From Yamagishiella unicocca (taxonomy: Eukaryota > Chlorophyta > Chlorophyceae > Chlamydomonadales > Volvocaceae): a stretch of DNA of 64,000 nucleotides. The notes under the pieces are model-generated. The model saw only the letters and a program-made list of their open reading frames with translations, did not search any database and was not told the origin of the DNA. The position numbers were made by a program, and so were the translations under genes. The stretch's first letter is position 1. The number at the start of each line of letters is the position of its first letter. The stretch is taken from positions 2,502,001-2,566,000 of the forward strand of contig BDSL01000002.1 in NCBI GenBank assembly GCA_003116995.1, written 5' to 3'. This document shows, in pieces, positions 23,401-34,020 of this stretch.

Positions 23401-26371
23401 CACACCAGGCAGCGCCACGCACGCCATTGAGCATGTCGTCCTGGCACGTCGCTGCTCCTCTCCCTGGTGTACGGCACAACGCGCGTGCACCTCCTCCTCC
23501 GCCCCTTCCCACCCCGCCTCCCCGCCCACGCCCACGCACCTTTTCAAAGTGGCTCCGGGTGATGAAGTCGCCAGAGTCCGGCGGGCACTCTATGCAGTCC
23601 CATCCATCCATGTAGCGCTGAGGGTGGAAGAGTCCCAGCACCTCGCACATCACATCGCCGCGGAGGTGCAGAACGTACTCCCCTAGCGACACCATTCGCC
23701 GCTGGCGCAGCAGCGCGGCCGCGGCGCCAGTCTCGCCGGTGCCAACACACGCCGCGGGCTGCTGCTCGGCCCCCGCCGCCCCCGCCGCCGCCTCATCCTG
23801 GGCATGACCAGGGCCGTCATGGGCTGGTGTTGCTGCTGCGGTGGTTGTGGTGGTTGTGGCAGTTGACGGTTGGTCCGGCGGCGCGGTGTCCGCTGGGGCG
23901 GCAGCGCCCTTGGCGGCGGCGGCGGCAGCGACGGCAGAGGTGGTGGTGGCGGTGGTGGCAGTGGTGGCGGTGGTGGCAGTGGTGGCGGCGGTGGCGGCGC
24001 GGCGGCGCTTGCCGCGACCGGGTGAGAGCACGTCGGCAGCTTTGGGACGCTTAGAGGCTGAGGCCGCGACGGTGACGTGGACTGGCGGCGGGACCGACTG
24101 GTGCAACGGCGGCGGCGCCTGATGCGGCGTTGGCCGGGCGCCTACCGTAGGAGCGGATGTCAGATTAGTTGGACCGGAGTGAGGCTGCTGGGCTGGTGGC
24201 TGATGCAGTTGCGACTGGGGCGCTGGCGGCGGCTTTGGCTGCGATTCGCCTGGCGGTTGTGATGGTTGCGGTCCAGGCGGCGACAGCGGCGGCGATTGCG
24301 AGAGCCGCTGCGCCTTTGGTCGTGGCTGTGGCTGTGGCTGTGGCTGTGGCTGTGGCAGCGACTGGAGGGGGTGAGGCGTAAGCAACGCCGCCTCTTCAAC
24401 GTCGCCGTCTTTTTCAGCTGTTCCAGTCGATGCCGCCGATAAAGGGACGACCTGGGGGGGCACCAGCAGTAGCGGCGGGTGGCCCAACCGAGCAACTGTA
24501 CGACACGCTGCTGTCGCTGCCGCCGAGCCCCTGGTGCCCAGGACGAAGTCGCCGAGCTCGTCCAGCTTCCCACCATCACCGACGTCCGACGCGCGGGGCA
24601 CCACCTTGTCGACATGCCGTACAACCGACGACAATGCGCCGTCGCCGTGCGCAGCCGCCGCACCACCCCGCGGCCCAGCGGCAGTGGCGGCAGCGGCCGC
24701 CGTTAAGGCCTCCTCCTCGACTCGCCCCGCCTCATGCTGCGCCCCCGCGACGGCGGCACGACCCCCGGCGTCCCGTGCTGCTGCGAGCACGGAACTATGC
24801 GCCACTTCGGCACCGGCTGCCTGCAGCCCCGCCGCCCTCCCGGCAAAACGCCCGTGGAACGGCACGCAGCGGCCGAAGGGAGTCGGCAAGCAATCCGCCT
24901 CAGCCTCTGGATCTGAAGCCGCACTGGCTTGTCCCTGTGCTGCCTGGCCCTCCGCCTCCGCCCCCGTCTCCCTCTCTGTGTCTGTGTCTGACTCGGCCAG
25001 GGCCCCCCCCAGGGTCGCGGGCGCCTGCCCTGCATCTGTCTCCGCCACTGCCGCCAGCTTGCTTTGCCGCCCCTCGCAGTCCGTCGCCTCCCGTGCGCGC
25101 TTAGCTCCCCTAGCCCCCCTAGGCCCCCCACGAGGGGATGCAAAACCCCCGCTCCGCCTCTGAACCCGACCGTCTGCCCGACTAGGACTCGGCATGGACC
25201 CATCCCTGGAGCCGGCTGCTGCGCCTGTTCCTGCCGCCGCGGGTGCTTCAAAGTCGGCTGCTTCACCCGCCTCCGGCAGCCCTTCTGGGCCCTCCCCCTC
25301 TACAGCCTCCACCAAAGCCGGAGCGCCGTCGGCCCCAGCGCCCGCCGCCGCCGCGGTGGCCGCCGCCAGCGCCCCGTAGAAAGCGGAAGCCTCCGCCAAC
25401 TCCAACTTGTACGGCAGCCCTTGCCTGTACGACCGTTGCGTCGATCGAAGCTGCTCGCGTTGACGCTGCTGCGGTGGTTCGTCGCTGTCGGCAAAGTCGG
25501 GGACTGGCGCGCCCCAGGAGGACGCATCGCCGCCGCTGCCTGGCGCGTACTGGCGGAAAGCATGCGGGGTCGTGAGCCCCAGTGCGGCTGGCGGGTCCCC
25601 AGTCCGCCTGGGGCCGCGAGGACAGGATGCGAGTTCCCCAGGGGCCGGGGCTGGGTTCCCCAGCGTCCCCCGGGGGCTCACCGCCGACCGCATCGCCGAG
25701 CCGCGAGAGCTCGCTGCAGCCGGGCCGCAGCTGCCCGCCGGTGTAGTGGGCGTTGCGTACGTGTTGGTGCCGCCGCTGCTGCCGACGCTGCTGCGGTTTC
25801 GGAGCAGCTGGGCTATGGACGGAGGCATCGGACTACTGTGGACCTCCGGCAGAGGCGGCGGCTCTCCCTCGTAGCAGACGAGGGCTGGCGGGCCGCCCGG
25901 CCGACCAGCGCCGCCAGTGAGGCCGTCGACGCTGCCGGCGCCGTCACCGTTGACGCTGTGGATGGACGCCAGCGGCCTGGTTGTCGCGGCTCCGGAGCCG
26001 GCGGAGGCGGAGGCATCAAACGCAGCTGGTGCTGAGAAGGCATGCGGCGGGGGTCGGGCTGGCAGTCCGGGCGGAGGCATTTCCTTAACGCCGTGCGCCG
26101 TATCCTGCGCTTGCCTCGACTGCTGTTGCGGCTTCTCCCCCGGGTTGCTTTGTGGTTCTGGTTTCTGCTTGTTGCCTCGATGCGGCGGTGGCGACGGCGG
26201 CGATGCAGTGTCGTGGGGCAAACCTACGTTAGCCCTGTTGAATCGCGGGTCGTTCGGGCACGCAGCTTCATCGCCGCCCGCTACGCGAGCAGCGTTTTCC
26301 GGCTTCCGCTCCTGCTCCCCCTCATGTGCCTCATATCCCTCCCCTTCCAGAGCTACCGATCGAGAAGTCAT
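20459..26371 (-). CDS. SAND-domain protein, candidate volvocine regA-like (VARL/RLS) regulator
   Basis: Predicted nuclear DNA-binding regulator of 1,762 residues. Exons 26371-23540, 23106-23201 and 22819-20459 join in phase 0. The only ordered-looking region is residues 895-976, split by the first intron: SLGEYVLHLRGDVMCEVLG, then WDCIEC, then DFITRSHFEKVGGAVTAKWY and RSIRVLPHLEHLGEWLLRHG. The order Cys-Ile, FxxxxHFE, GG, KWYRSIR, L..WL..HG is the SAND core; an extension before the core and an intron within it are features of the volvocine VARL family (RegA, RLS1). The rest is low-complexity: Ala, Pro, Gly, Gln (poly-Q at 20790-20825), an Ala-Thr repeat at 23940-24000 and a QP repeat at 24325-24360. 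KRPKAADVLSPGRGKRRR (about residue 790) and GKRRK near the C-terminus could be nuclear signals. The SAND call is firm; membership in VARL is inference. Confidence 0.85.
20790..20826. repeat. GTT microsatellite encoding poly-Gln in the SAND protein
   Basis: A run of (GTT)n on the plus strand reads as CAA codons on the minus strand and encodes ten consecutive glutamines near the C-terminus of the SAND protein. Flanking sequence is also Gln/His-rich. Confidence 0.9.
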
Positions 26372-27768
26372 GTGCTGAAGCGGCTACGGCCAGAATGCCG
26401 TGCCTGGAAGGTCGGGCTGCCCCCGAGTCCCCGCTGAAAGCGAATAGCCATGCCTGGACGGCGCCGCTTGCGCTGTCTGCACTCAATACGCCTTTGCGGT
26501 AGAGCGGAATAGATCCGTCGAGCCGCTCTGCGAGGTTCGCTCGTCCACGTCGGAGCGCGAGTTGCCGAGACGCAATTAGGCTCACGTCTCCTGCGAAAGG
26601 CTTCCCTGTATGCAATTGAAGTGCCCCTGCAGCAACGAAAAGAAATGGTGAAGGGAAGACGATGCTGGCAGTCATTAGGAGCGAGTGGTCTGAACGCAAT
26701 CGTTTGGACACGGGACTCGGTTGTGCGGCCCGGCAGCCGGCACAACTTGACAATCGAAAGTATGCAACGTATATATGACATGGTTCCTGCGCTCTTTCAT
26801 AGTTGCTCGACTCCACGGCGCGCGAGCGCTATGCGTGGCTTTCGAAAAAGCCTTAGACGCTACCTCTCCGCATCCGAGAAATACCCTCGTAATGCCAATT
26901 CATTTCGCCACAATGCGAGCGTTATATACATCTAAGTAGGCCCTCCTACCTCAGGCTGACAGAGTTCCAGGCAAGAATTTTGACGAAGTAAGGCTTGATG
27001 CTACTCAGAGAACCAGCCAACCCTTACAGCTTTAAGAATGCAATGGTGACTGTTGTAGTGGCGTCTGGCACAGCCGCAGCAACGACCTTTGTGAGCGTAC
27101 CACTCATATCGTGACTCCAAAGACCCTCTACCATAAGACCCTACGCGCCGATTGCAGTAACCATCCTGACGACTAGCTTTGTCGAACGCATCGATCGACC
27201 GTATTCCGTACAGTCTGCCCGACATGGCGGCAGACTCGAACCTTTCAGAACAAGCTACAACTCAACAATCCTAGAAAATACATAAGATCCAATTGCTTAA
27301 CATGATTAGCATACTAAAGATGAGGCTAGGGCGTGCGTTTGCAGCGGGAAAACGCGGAAAACGGGTAACCTGGAGGAAGACGCGCAATCGTATCTTACGT
27401 TTGGATGTTAGTGTAAAATTTTCATCATCCACAATGCTCCGAGACGTCAATCCGAGAAACCTGTATACCCATCGTCGTACATCAGTGCGGCTTAACCACT
27501 GCAAAACGACTCAGCGGCGAAGTCTGATGTGCCTTGTAGCACTCGATGATATTGTACCAATTTTACAGGAAACCTGCTTGGGTGCGCCAGCCATAACTAT
27601 GGCATGCGTATTGCTTTCATCTTCAGGCACGTTCCGAATAAAAGTTCCAGTTCCATGGATCATGGGACCTGCGCAGACCTGCTTGTGTGGAACATAGTAT
27701 GTGACGTTTTACAATCTGATGTATGCCTATTTTGTTGTTATATAGTCTGTTATATGCCTATTTTGTTG
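26372..27768. other. Upstream flank of the SAND gene, no gene recognised
   Basis: Lower in GC than the exons on either side. It should contain the SAND gene promoter. I saw no open frame with recognisable protein features and no RNA gene. Confidence 0.4.
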
Positions 27769-28207
27769 TTACTTTTGTTGTTGTTGTTGTCGTTGTACGG
27801 TCCAGACGAGCCACGAGGCTGATATGGTCTTCAACTCAGCCTTGAGACAGTCCACCATCTGGACGGTGACGTGCTCGTGCTGCTTTGCCGCTTCAACAAC
27901 GTCCTTCTGCCTTTCTCCGATCCGTTTAACCTCGAGGCTCAGTGAATGGACGTCGTTGTACACGTTTTGATTGTGCAAAAGCATCTTCTCAAGCTGTGCG
28001 TTGATTGCGCTGATGTTCGTCATCATCGCGACGATCCGATCTTGCTCCTCTAGGTGTTCAGCCATGCCATCCATGGCGGCAGACTCGCTGGTCCGGTGCT
28101 TCTTCTGATCTGTACTCTTCGCTGGAGTCCTGCTTTCGTTCTCAGGTCTCTTCGTCAAAATCCTGCTGCTATCGTTGTGTTGAGCTGTGGTGTCGCGCTT
28201 GCCTTTT
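27769..28207 (-). mobile_element. LINE ORF1 fragment, internally deleted, minus copy
   Basis: The minus strand encodes about 135 residues of a charged coiled-coil ORF1-like protein (motifs RDTTAQHNDSSRILTKRP, AMDGMAEH, EKMLLHNQ, SLEVKRIGER) nearly identical to the plus-strand copy at 28370. The frame then breaks directly into CCTCGTGGCTCGTCTGGACC followed by a CAA-rich tail (27770-27795). The same GAGCCTCGTGGCTCGTC motif stands alone near 31030, so it is probably the element's 3' end. This copy therefore seems to join 5' ORF1 straight to the 3' tail. Confidence 0.65.
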
Positions 28208-28322
28208 AGCTTAGCTTGCCTTTTAGCTTGCCTTTTAGCTTGCCTTTTAGCTTGCCTTTTAGCTTGCCTTTTAGCTTGCCTTTTAGCTTGCCTTTTAGCT
28301 TGCCTTTTAGCTTGCCTTTTAC
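28205..28322. repeat. 12-bp minisatellite between two inverted LINE arms
   Basis: About ten copies of a 12-bp unit (AGCTTGCCTTTT). It is open in both directions: minus reads a Lys-Arg-Gln-Ala repeat, plus reads a Phe-Ser-Leu-Pro repeat. Both continue into the adjacent LINE frames, but the repeat peptides are probably not real protein. Confidence 0.9.
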
Positions 28323-28369
28323 TGGCCGCAAACGGGCCGCGAACGGGCTGCACATGACTAGGAAGGCTC

Positions 28370-30480
28370 AATTAAAAGACAAGCGCGACACCACAGCTCA
28401 ACACAACGATAGCAGCAGGATTTTGACGAAGAGACCTGAGAGCGAAAGCAGGACTCCAGCGAAGAGTATAGATCAGAAGAAGCACCGGACCAGCGAGTCT
28501 GCCGCCATGGATGGCATGGCTGAACACCAAGAGGAGCAAGATCGGATCGTCGCGATGATGACGAACATCAGCACGATCAACGCACAACTTGAGAAGATGC
28601 TTTTGCACAATCAAAAAGTGTACAACGACGTCCATTCACTGAGCCTCGAGGTTAAACGGATCGGAGAAAGGCAGGAGGACGTTGTTGAAGCGGCAAAGCA
28701 GCGCGAGCACGTCACTATCCAGATGGTGGACTGTCTCAAGGCTGAGTTGAAGACCATATCAGCTAAGCTCGCCAAACTGGAAAGCGGCGGCCTGCCGACC
28801 TGGGCGGCCGCCGCCAACCGGCCGGAACAGACCACGACGGCGGGGCCCAACCCGCGTCGGGAACCGGGCACCCAGGCCGCCAACAGCAACAGCAACAACA
28901 CCAGCGCGACGGGATATCGTGTACCAGGCCGGTCTGTCGTCCAGCAGGTCCCCGCCGGCAAGTTTAAACTCGCCGACATCTTCAAGGCAAACGACGCAGC
29001 CATGGAGATCACGGGAGCAGAGCCGATGCCCCCAAGGCGCTCCCCACAGGGCGCCTCCGGCCAACCGCCCACAAAACGTATACGGTAGCAATAGCATTCA
29101 ATGACAGCAGCTGGGGCACGCTGCTGCGTAACGCAGCATGCATCCGGGAGAGCACGGGCTGGGCAGTCGCCGACTAGCTAACCAAACGGGGGCTGGCGAG
29201 CCGCTGGGAGCAACAGGCTCTTTTCAACCGGCTACTTGCAGAGGGCAAACAGCCCAAATGGCGCCATGGTGCTGAGGTCTGGGTTTACTCGGACATTCAC
29301 ATGGGGCTCGTACCCTACTGCATAGATGCAGAGACCCCGCCAACGACCTCAGCCCCTGAGGTGGATATGACCGATACCATCAGCGGAGCAGGAGCAGACC
29401 GCAGCACCAGCGCCGACACGGACAACACAGCTGGATACAGCAGCGGAGCAGGGACCGTTGGCGGGGTGGACAGCTCCGGCGTTTGCACAGGCACCGCCGC
29501 TGGCAATAACGGTGGAGCGGGGACCTCTGGCGGGAGTGCTAGCGCTGGCACAGGCAGCACTGGCGCTGGCACGAGCACCAGCGCTGCTGTTAACATCGGA
29601 GCAGGGACCTCTGGCGGAAGCGCGGCTTAGGAAGCCAATGGCATAAGGTCACAACAAATGAGAATCCTAACTTGGAACGTAGCGGGTTTAAGGGCAGAGA
29701 AGTAATAAGAGTGTGTGATAAACTTGATTATAATTGGAGAGCGGGGCAACCGTCGGCGGGGTCCCCCCACGCGGACCGCCCCCACATCATAGCTTGTGGA
29801 GGCGCTGGGGGGTGCGGTTGTCCTGTTCCCGCAGCATTTGTGGTTGGGTCGGCCCCCCTTGGGGGTGCACCCGCTTGTTTGGGATGTGGTGTGCTTGGCT
29901 GCCGTCGCGGCATTGGGCTTGGGGCTGCGTCTCCTGTATCGGGTGCAGGCTGGGGCCCCAGGGGGGCGCATGCCGCTGATGTGGGTGTGTGCAGCGGTGA
30001 CGGCCGACTTCTGGGCCCACCTCAGTGCGTTTGCGGAGCTGGGGCTGGCCCGCCGCGAGTGGGGAGCCGTCCCGGCCGACCACCCCTTCCTCGCCGCCTC
30101 GTTGACGGGGGAGGTGGTCTTCCCTGGCCGCCCGGGTGCCGAGGGGCTGCCCGACGATTGACCCGGGTGCGGTTTTGTGGGTGACTTCGGGTTGTGGGGC
30201 CCGGGGTCCCCGTTCCGCCGGGTCGTGCTCTTGCTCGCGTCTCGCTGCCGGCTTGGTGCAGGTGGTTCGTGTTTTCTAGACACGCTTGCGCTTCTCCCCG
30301 TGCTTTGAGTTGTGCGTGCTGCCTTCTCCGTGTGTTCGTTTTGGCTGTCTTTAGCGTTTGCCCCTTCTCGGCCGGTGAGGGCGGGCTCTCTTGCCTGGTG
30401 ATCTGTGTCGTGGTCTGGCGCATCGGGCCCGCCTGGTTGCGCTTCCGCGCTCGTAGGTGCTCCACCTCCCTTGTAACTCT
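28370..30480 (+). mobile_element. Internally deleted non-LTR (LINE) retrotransposon copy
   Basis: In order: an ORF1-like frame (to 29088) with a coiled-coil segment and a polar C-terminus; after a frameshift near 29070, a second ORF1 segment (TVAIAFNDSSWGTLLRN..., TKRGLASRWEQQALFNRLL) carrying an in-frame TAG at about 29176 and ending at 29630; then ATG at 29658 opening MRILTWNVAGLRA, the typical start of the apurinic-type endonuclease of ORF2, broken within 20 codons. From about 29745 the sequence jumps to what looks like the ORF2 C-terminus (VHPLVWDVVCLAAVAALGLG, stop near 30161) and a T/G-rich 3' tail. The reverse transcriptase core is missing, so the copy is dead. Confidence 0.7.
29068..29630 (+). 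pseudogene. LINE ORF1 C-terminal part, frameshifted and stopped
   Basis: Continues ORF1 in a different frame from 28370-29088. It holds one premature TAG (about 29176) and ends in a Gly/Ser/Thr/Ala repeat region (29390-29630). It should not be taken as an independent gene, although 29301-29630 is open from an ATG. Confidence 0.6.
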
Positions 30481-32839
30481 CGCATTATGCTTAAAGAAAG
30501 TGGAAAACGTGGTAAACCTAGATATATAAGAAATATACGGCAATTATTACGCAAGGTCTCGCAGTATGACCTGCGGAACCTTATCGCATGCAGTCGCATG
30601 TACGACGCGCGCCAAAGCTCGCTGGTCCTCAACGCCACGCCCATGCTTGGGCCAATTCTGAGCTAGGGTAGGGACCAAGCGCCCAAAGCCCACCTACTTC
30701 AACAGCGTATACCGGGCATTTCAACAAGACGTGCTTCTCGTCTTCAAAAACCCTTCACCAACCTGTCTGCCCTGTCTCTACCTCCTGGGCGATTTACATC
30801 AAGGCCCTAGACACATAAACTATGCCTCTGAGTCGGCAATGTTTTATCGGCTCCTTAGGCCGAAGTCAAGGACGTTGAGGGCCAGCGAGCTTTGGCCCGT
30901 GTCGTAAGGTCCCGCAGGTCGAGCAAACTAGAAAGCCTTGCGTCAGATTTTGCCTATTACGTATTTCATCCTCAGTATTACCACGTGTTGCACTAACCTT
31001 TGGTCTACGCCTGTTTTCTTCGCGGTTTATGAGCCTCGTGGCTCGTCTAGACCGTACAAGCCTCTGCTTGTATCCCTCACCGTAGTCCCTTCCTCGCTTC
31101 TCGTCGGCGGCTTGTGCAAAACGAGGTCACCCACGGGGTTCTAACTAGAATCCTTTTAACTCCAAACGATGAAACATGTGTAACCGGTACCGGTATACAA
31201 TTTATCTATGGTGTTGACGTGTTTGGCTCACGTAATCCTGGAAGATTTACTGGCCTTGACGGAATCGCTGCAAGCAAGCGTACATCACAACGCACTTGGC
31301 GGAAACGGGAGCTGACGCATCGTTGCTTTGATCCCCAGCGGATACAAAAACGGATCGTACAAGTGGCTGCTACGCCACGAACTCCTAAGCTTGAAGTAAG
31401 CCGCTATTCCACCTTCGCGACGGACCTCCGGGATGGGTCCTGCCTGCCGTGCCTGCCGCATTTGTAATCAATGATTTTTACTGAAATCGCTCGTACCGGT
31501 ATGTATGATGGCAAGCCTGCGCTCCACTCGTCAGTAAGGGCCTTGAACCGACGTCCAACCCCTACTTTCCGCCAGCATGGCTCCACCGGCCAATGCCAGT
31601 GGTTGAGCAGCAGTTATTGAATCATTCCGCTGACGTAACGGATTCATCCTTTCACAGTAACAGCCGCAGGGTAAAGGGAGCAGCAACACGGCGACGGCGT
31701 ACAAGCGGCGGGGTAGAACTCATTAATGCGAGGGTATCAGGTGGGATGGGTGCGTGTGTCCGCGGGCAATGAAGTCGTGCCTGTTCAGGTAGGGGCACAA
31801 CGGGTCCTTCATCTGCGGTTGGGCAGCAAGCGAGGCGCGGCGAGGCCTTCTTGCCGAGTTTGTGTGGGCTGCGAACTTGCATGCATCGGAACTGAACAAA
31901 GGGGCAGCGACTATTGGCATCCTTCATTTTGGACGAAGGCACGAAGGCCAAGAGGCATACGCAGGCATCAGCCATATAGGTTACTAAGTAACTTAGCTGT
32001 TCCGTAACCCACGACTGTTAGCTTGCTGCAATCTTAGGGCAGTCAGTAGCATAGCGCTCTGGGTATGGCAGCCCGCCTGCCATGTACGGCTCGGCGGGCA
32101 TTCGTTGGTGGGCGCTTTGGGCTCACCCGTGTTCACCTATCTCTCTTCGCGTCGAGAGTCGACGAAGATATCAGACCCGCTCTGCTCGAAGCTCTGCTCT
32201 TGCACTTGTTCATTCGAGGCGCTAAGCGCGTAATCGCCCCGTGCTCTGAGCGCTGACCCTGACTCCTGCGGCAAAGGGCGGCAATAACGATTATTATGCT
32301 CAGCGGGACCCTCATTCAGAGCGCGCGATCGCCACGCCACTTGAGACGAGCCTTGCATGTGCATGCTAAAGAACAGCGTGCAACTCACGCGCTGAGAGAT
32401 GTTGTCGGTTATCGGATTGCCTTCATTGGCGACTCCGTCGTATCACCGCTCCCCGACTGCCGTAGCAGGAAGTGTGCGAGGACCCTTGACTTAGCGGGCG
32501 AGGTTGTCGTTTGGGCATGATGGTGAACCAGATGCGTATTCGGTTCCAGTTCGTGGTTGCACCCGAGTGCAACGATACCGAGGTCAAGCGGAGCACATCG
32601 AAGGAGGCGGATGCATCCGGAGCGGCCGAGTTTCAAATATATGAACTAGTTTCCATCATTGCCTCAACAGGTTTACACATACCAGCCGTGAGTCTTGTAC
32701 TAAGGTTTTGGCAGGATGATTCACCTTTGTTGCCCGCTCTGAGTCGCACCGCACTATTTCTTGTAATGCGCGCAACCAGTTAACTTCTCCAGGCTTCCTG
32801 CTATTATTTAACGATAATAAGATGTTACAGTATCGTCAA
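30481..32839. other. Gene-poor intergenic tract
   Basis: No coding gene, tRNA or rRNA recognised. An isolated LINE 3'-end-like motif lies at 31027-31062 (GAGCCTCGTGGCTCGTCTAG), matching the inverted fragment near 27800. Confidence 0.4.
31020..31070 (+). mobile_element. Solo LINE 3'-end fragment
   Basis: Shares more than 20 bp (one mismatch) with the minus-strand tail at 27800-27825 but has no coding sequence next to it. A short 5'-truncated insertion is the simplest reading. Confidence 0.45.
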
Positions 32840-34020
32840 TCCAGGACAAGAAGAGGGCCCGTTGCCGGGCCTCACCATACGACAGCCGTGGCCGAACCCA
32901 GCAGACGCCCAGCAGGGCACAGGCAAGCCTGCCTCGGACAGCCCACTAGACGCCGGGCAACACCCGGACAAGAGGGGGGGAGACATAGAAAATGACGTTA
33001 CACCTGACGACGAGCCAGCACAAGCAGCCAACAGACGCCTGAAAAAGCAACAGGAAGAGTAGAACACCCCACAGGGGCCCCAGGTAACAAAAACGCCCAG
33101 GCACCCAAGGCCCGCCGCCATTTAAAAAAGCGAGAGCAGCCAGAAGCCCTGACCGACGCGCCCCAGGCACCAGTCACTCTTAAAAGAAGCCACATCCAAG
33201 CAACCGGCCAGCAGTCCCAACAAACCAAGGCCGCCACGAGGACGGGGAAAACACATAACCGGGCAGACGGCGCCCCAGGCACACCCACCAACACGGCTAC
33301 AGACGACAGAAACAACTAAGCGCACCAATCCGCCCGGGAGGGCAACGCAAGAAAACAAACAGCCCCCGGCCCAGAAGGCACCAGGCAGGCGGATAAGCGG
33401 CCGGCGAAGAGCGCGGGGCAGGAACTGCTCAGGCCCCCCGGCCAGCCAGAACTCAGCCAGCACACCGCAAGCGACCCCAACCAGACGGAGGAACGGGTGG
33501 GCGGCCGCGACAGCATACCACCCGGCCCGTCGGGACTGCCCGTGGGACTCCCCGTCGTGCTGAAGTTCCATTTACTGCCGGCTTTTCGGGTGGGCACGCG
33601 CGGGGCCATTCGCAGATGGGCGGCGCCCTGGGCCGCCGCGGGTTGCCGTCCCCAGCCCGTCAGTCCGGGCTGCTGGCTGGTTCTGCCGTTTCTCCGGCGG
33701 TGGGCCGTGGGATGCCTGGGTTGCTAGTTTTTGTCGGGGCCCTGCCGTCCTGGGCACGGCAGGGTTTCCTTTTTGGGCACGGCCTTTTTCCCCTGTGCCT
33801 TTCGGGGCGTCTCCTGGGTGCTGGTTCTGTCGTACGGTGATGACCATCCCTCTTGTCATAGGTTTGCCCAGAGTCTCTAACTGTGCATTAGAGGCCTTCG
33901 TGTGTCCTTGGGGGCGTCTGCTTGGTTCAGCCCCGGCTCTCATATGGTGAGGCCACGGACATGGACCCCGCCCTCTACTGCCCTGGGTTCGCCCGGGCTT
34001 GAGACAACATTGATAAGTAT
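32840..34020. mobile_element. Probable pair of decayed retroelement 3' regions in opposite orientation
   Basis: From 32840 to about 33560 the plus strand is purine/C-rich and the minus strand T/G-rich, as in the 3' tail at 30188-30480 read backwards. From about 33560 to 34020 the plus strand becomes T/G-rich and ends in TGGGTTCGCCCGGGCTTGAG. The sharp strand switch near 33560 suggests two tails abutting head to head. No enzyme motif is readable. Confidence 0.4.

Noticed and set aside
24430..25104. Long plus-strand open frames opposite the SAND gene (also 21285-21800, 22515-23156, 25064-26035)
   Set aside because: They are antisense shadows of GC-rich low-complexity exons; none has a recognisable domain, and the minus-strand frame carries the SAND core.
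28216..28369. Phe-Ser-Leu-Pro repeat peptide as an N-terminus of a real protein
   Set aside because: It is a read-through of the 12-bp minisatellite, equally open on the other strand.
29301..29630. Stand-alone Gly/Ser/Thr-rich small protein
   Set aside because: The same frame continues upstream into LINE ORF1 sequence through a premature stop; it is part of a dead retroelement.
28370..30480. Virus-derived insertion
   Set aside because: The MRILTWNVAGLRA endonuclease start and coiled-coil ORF1 are typical of non-LTR retrotransposons; no capsid or viral polymerase motif is present.
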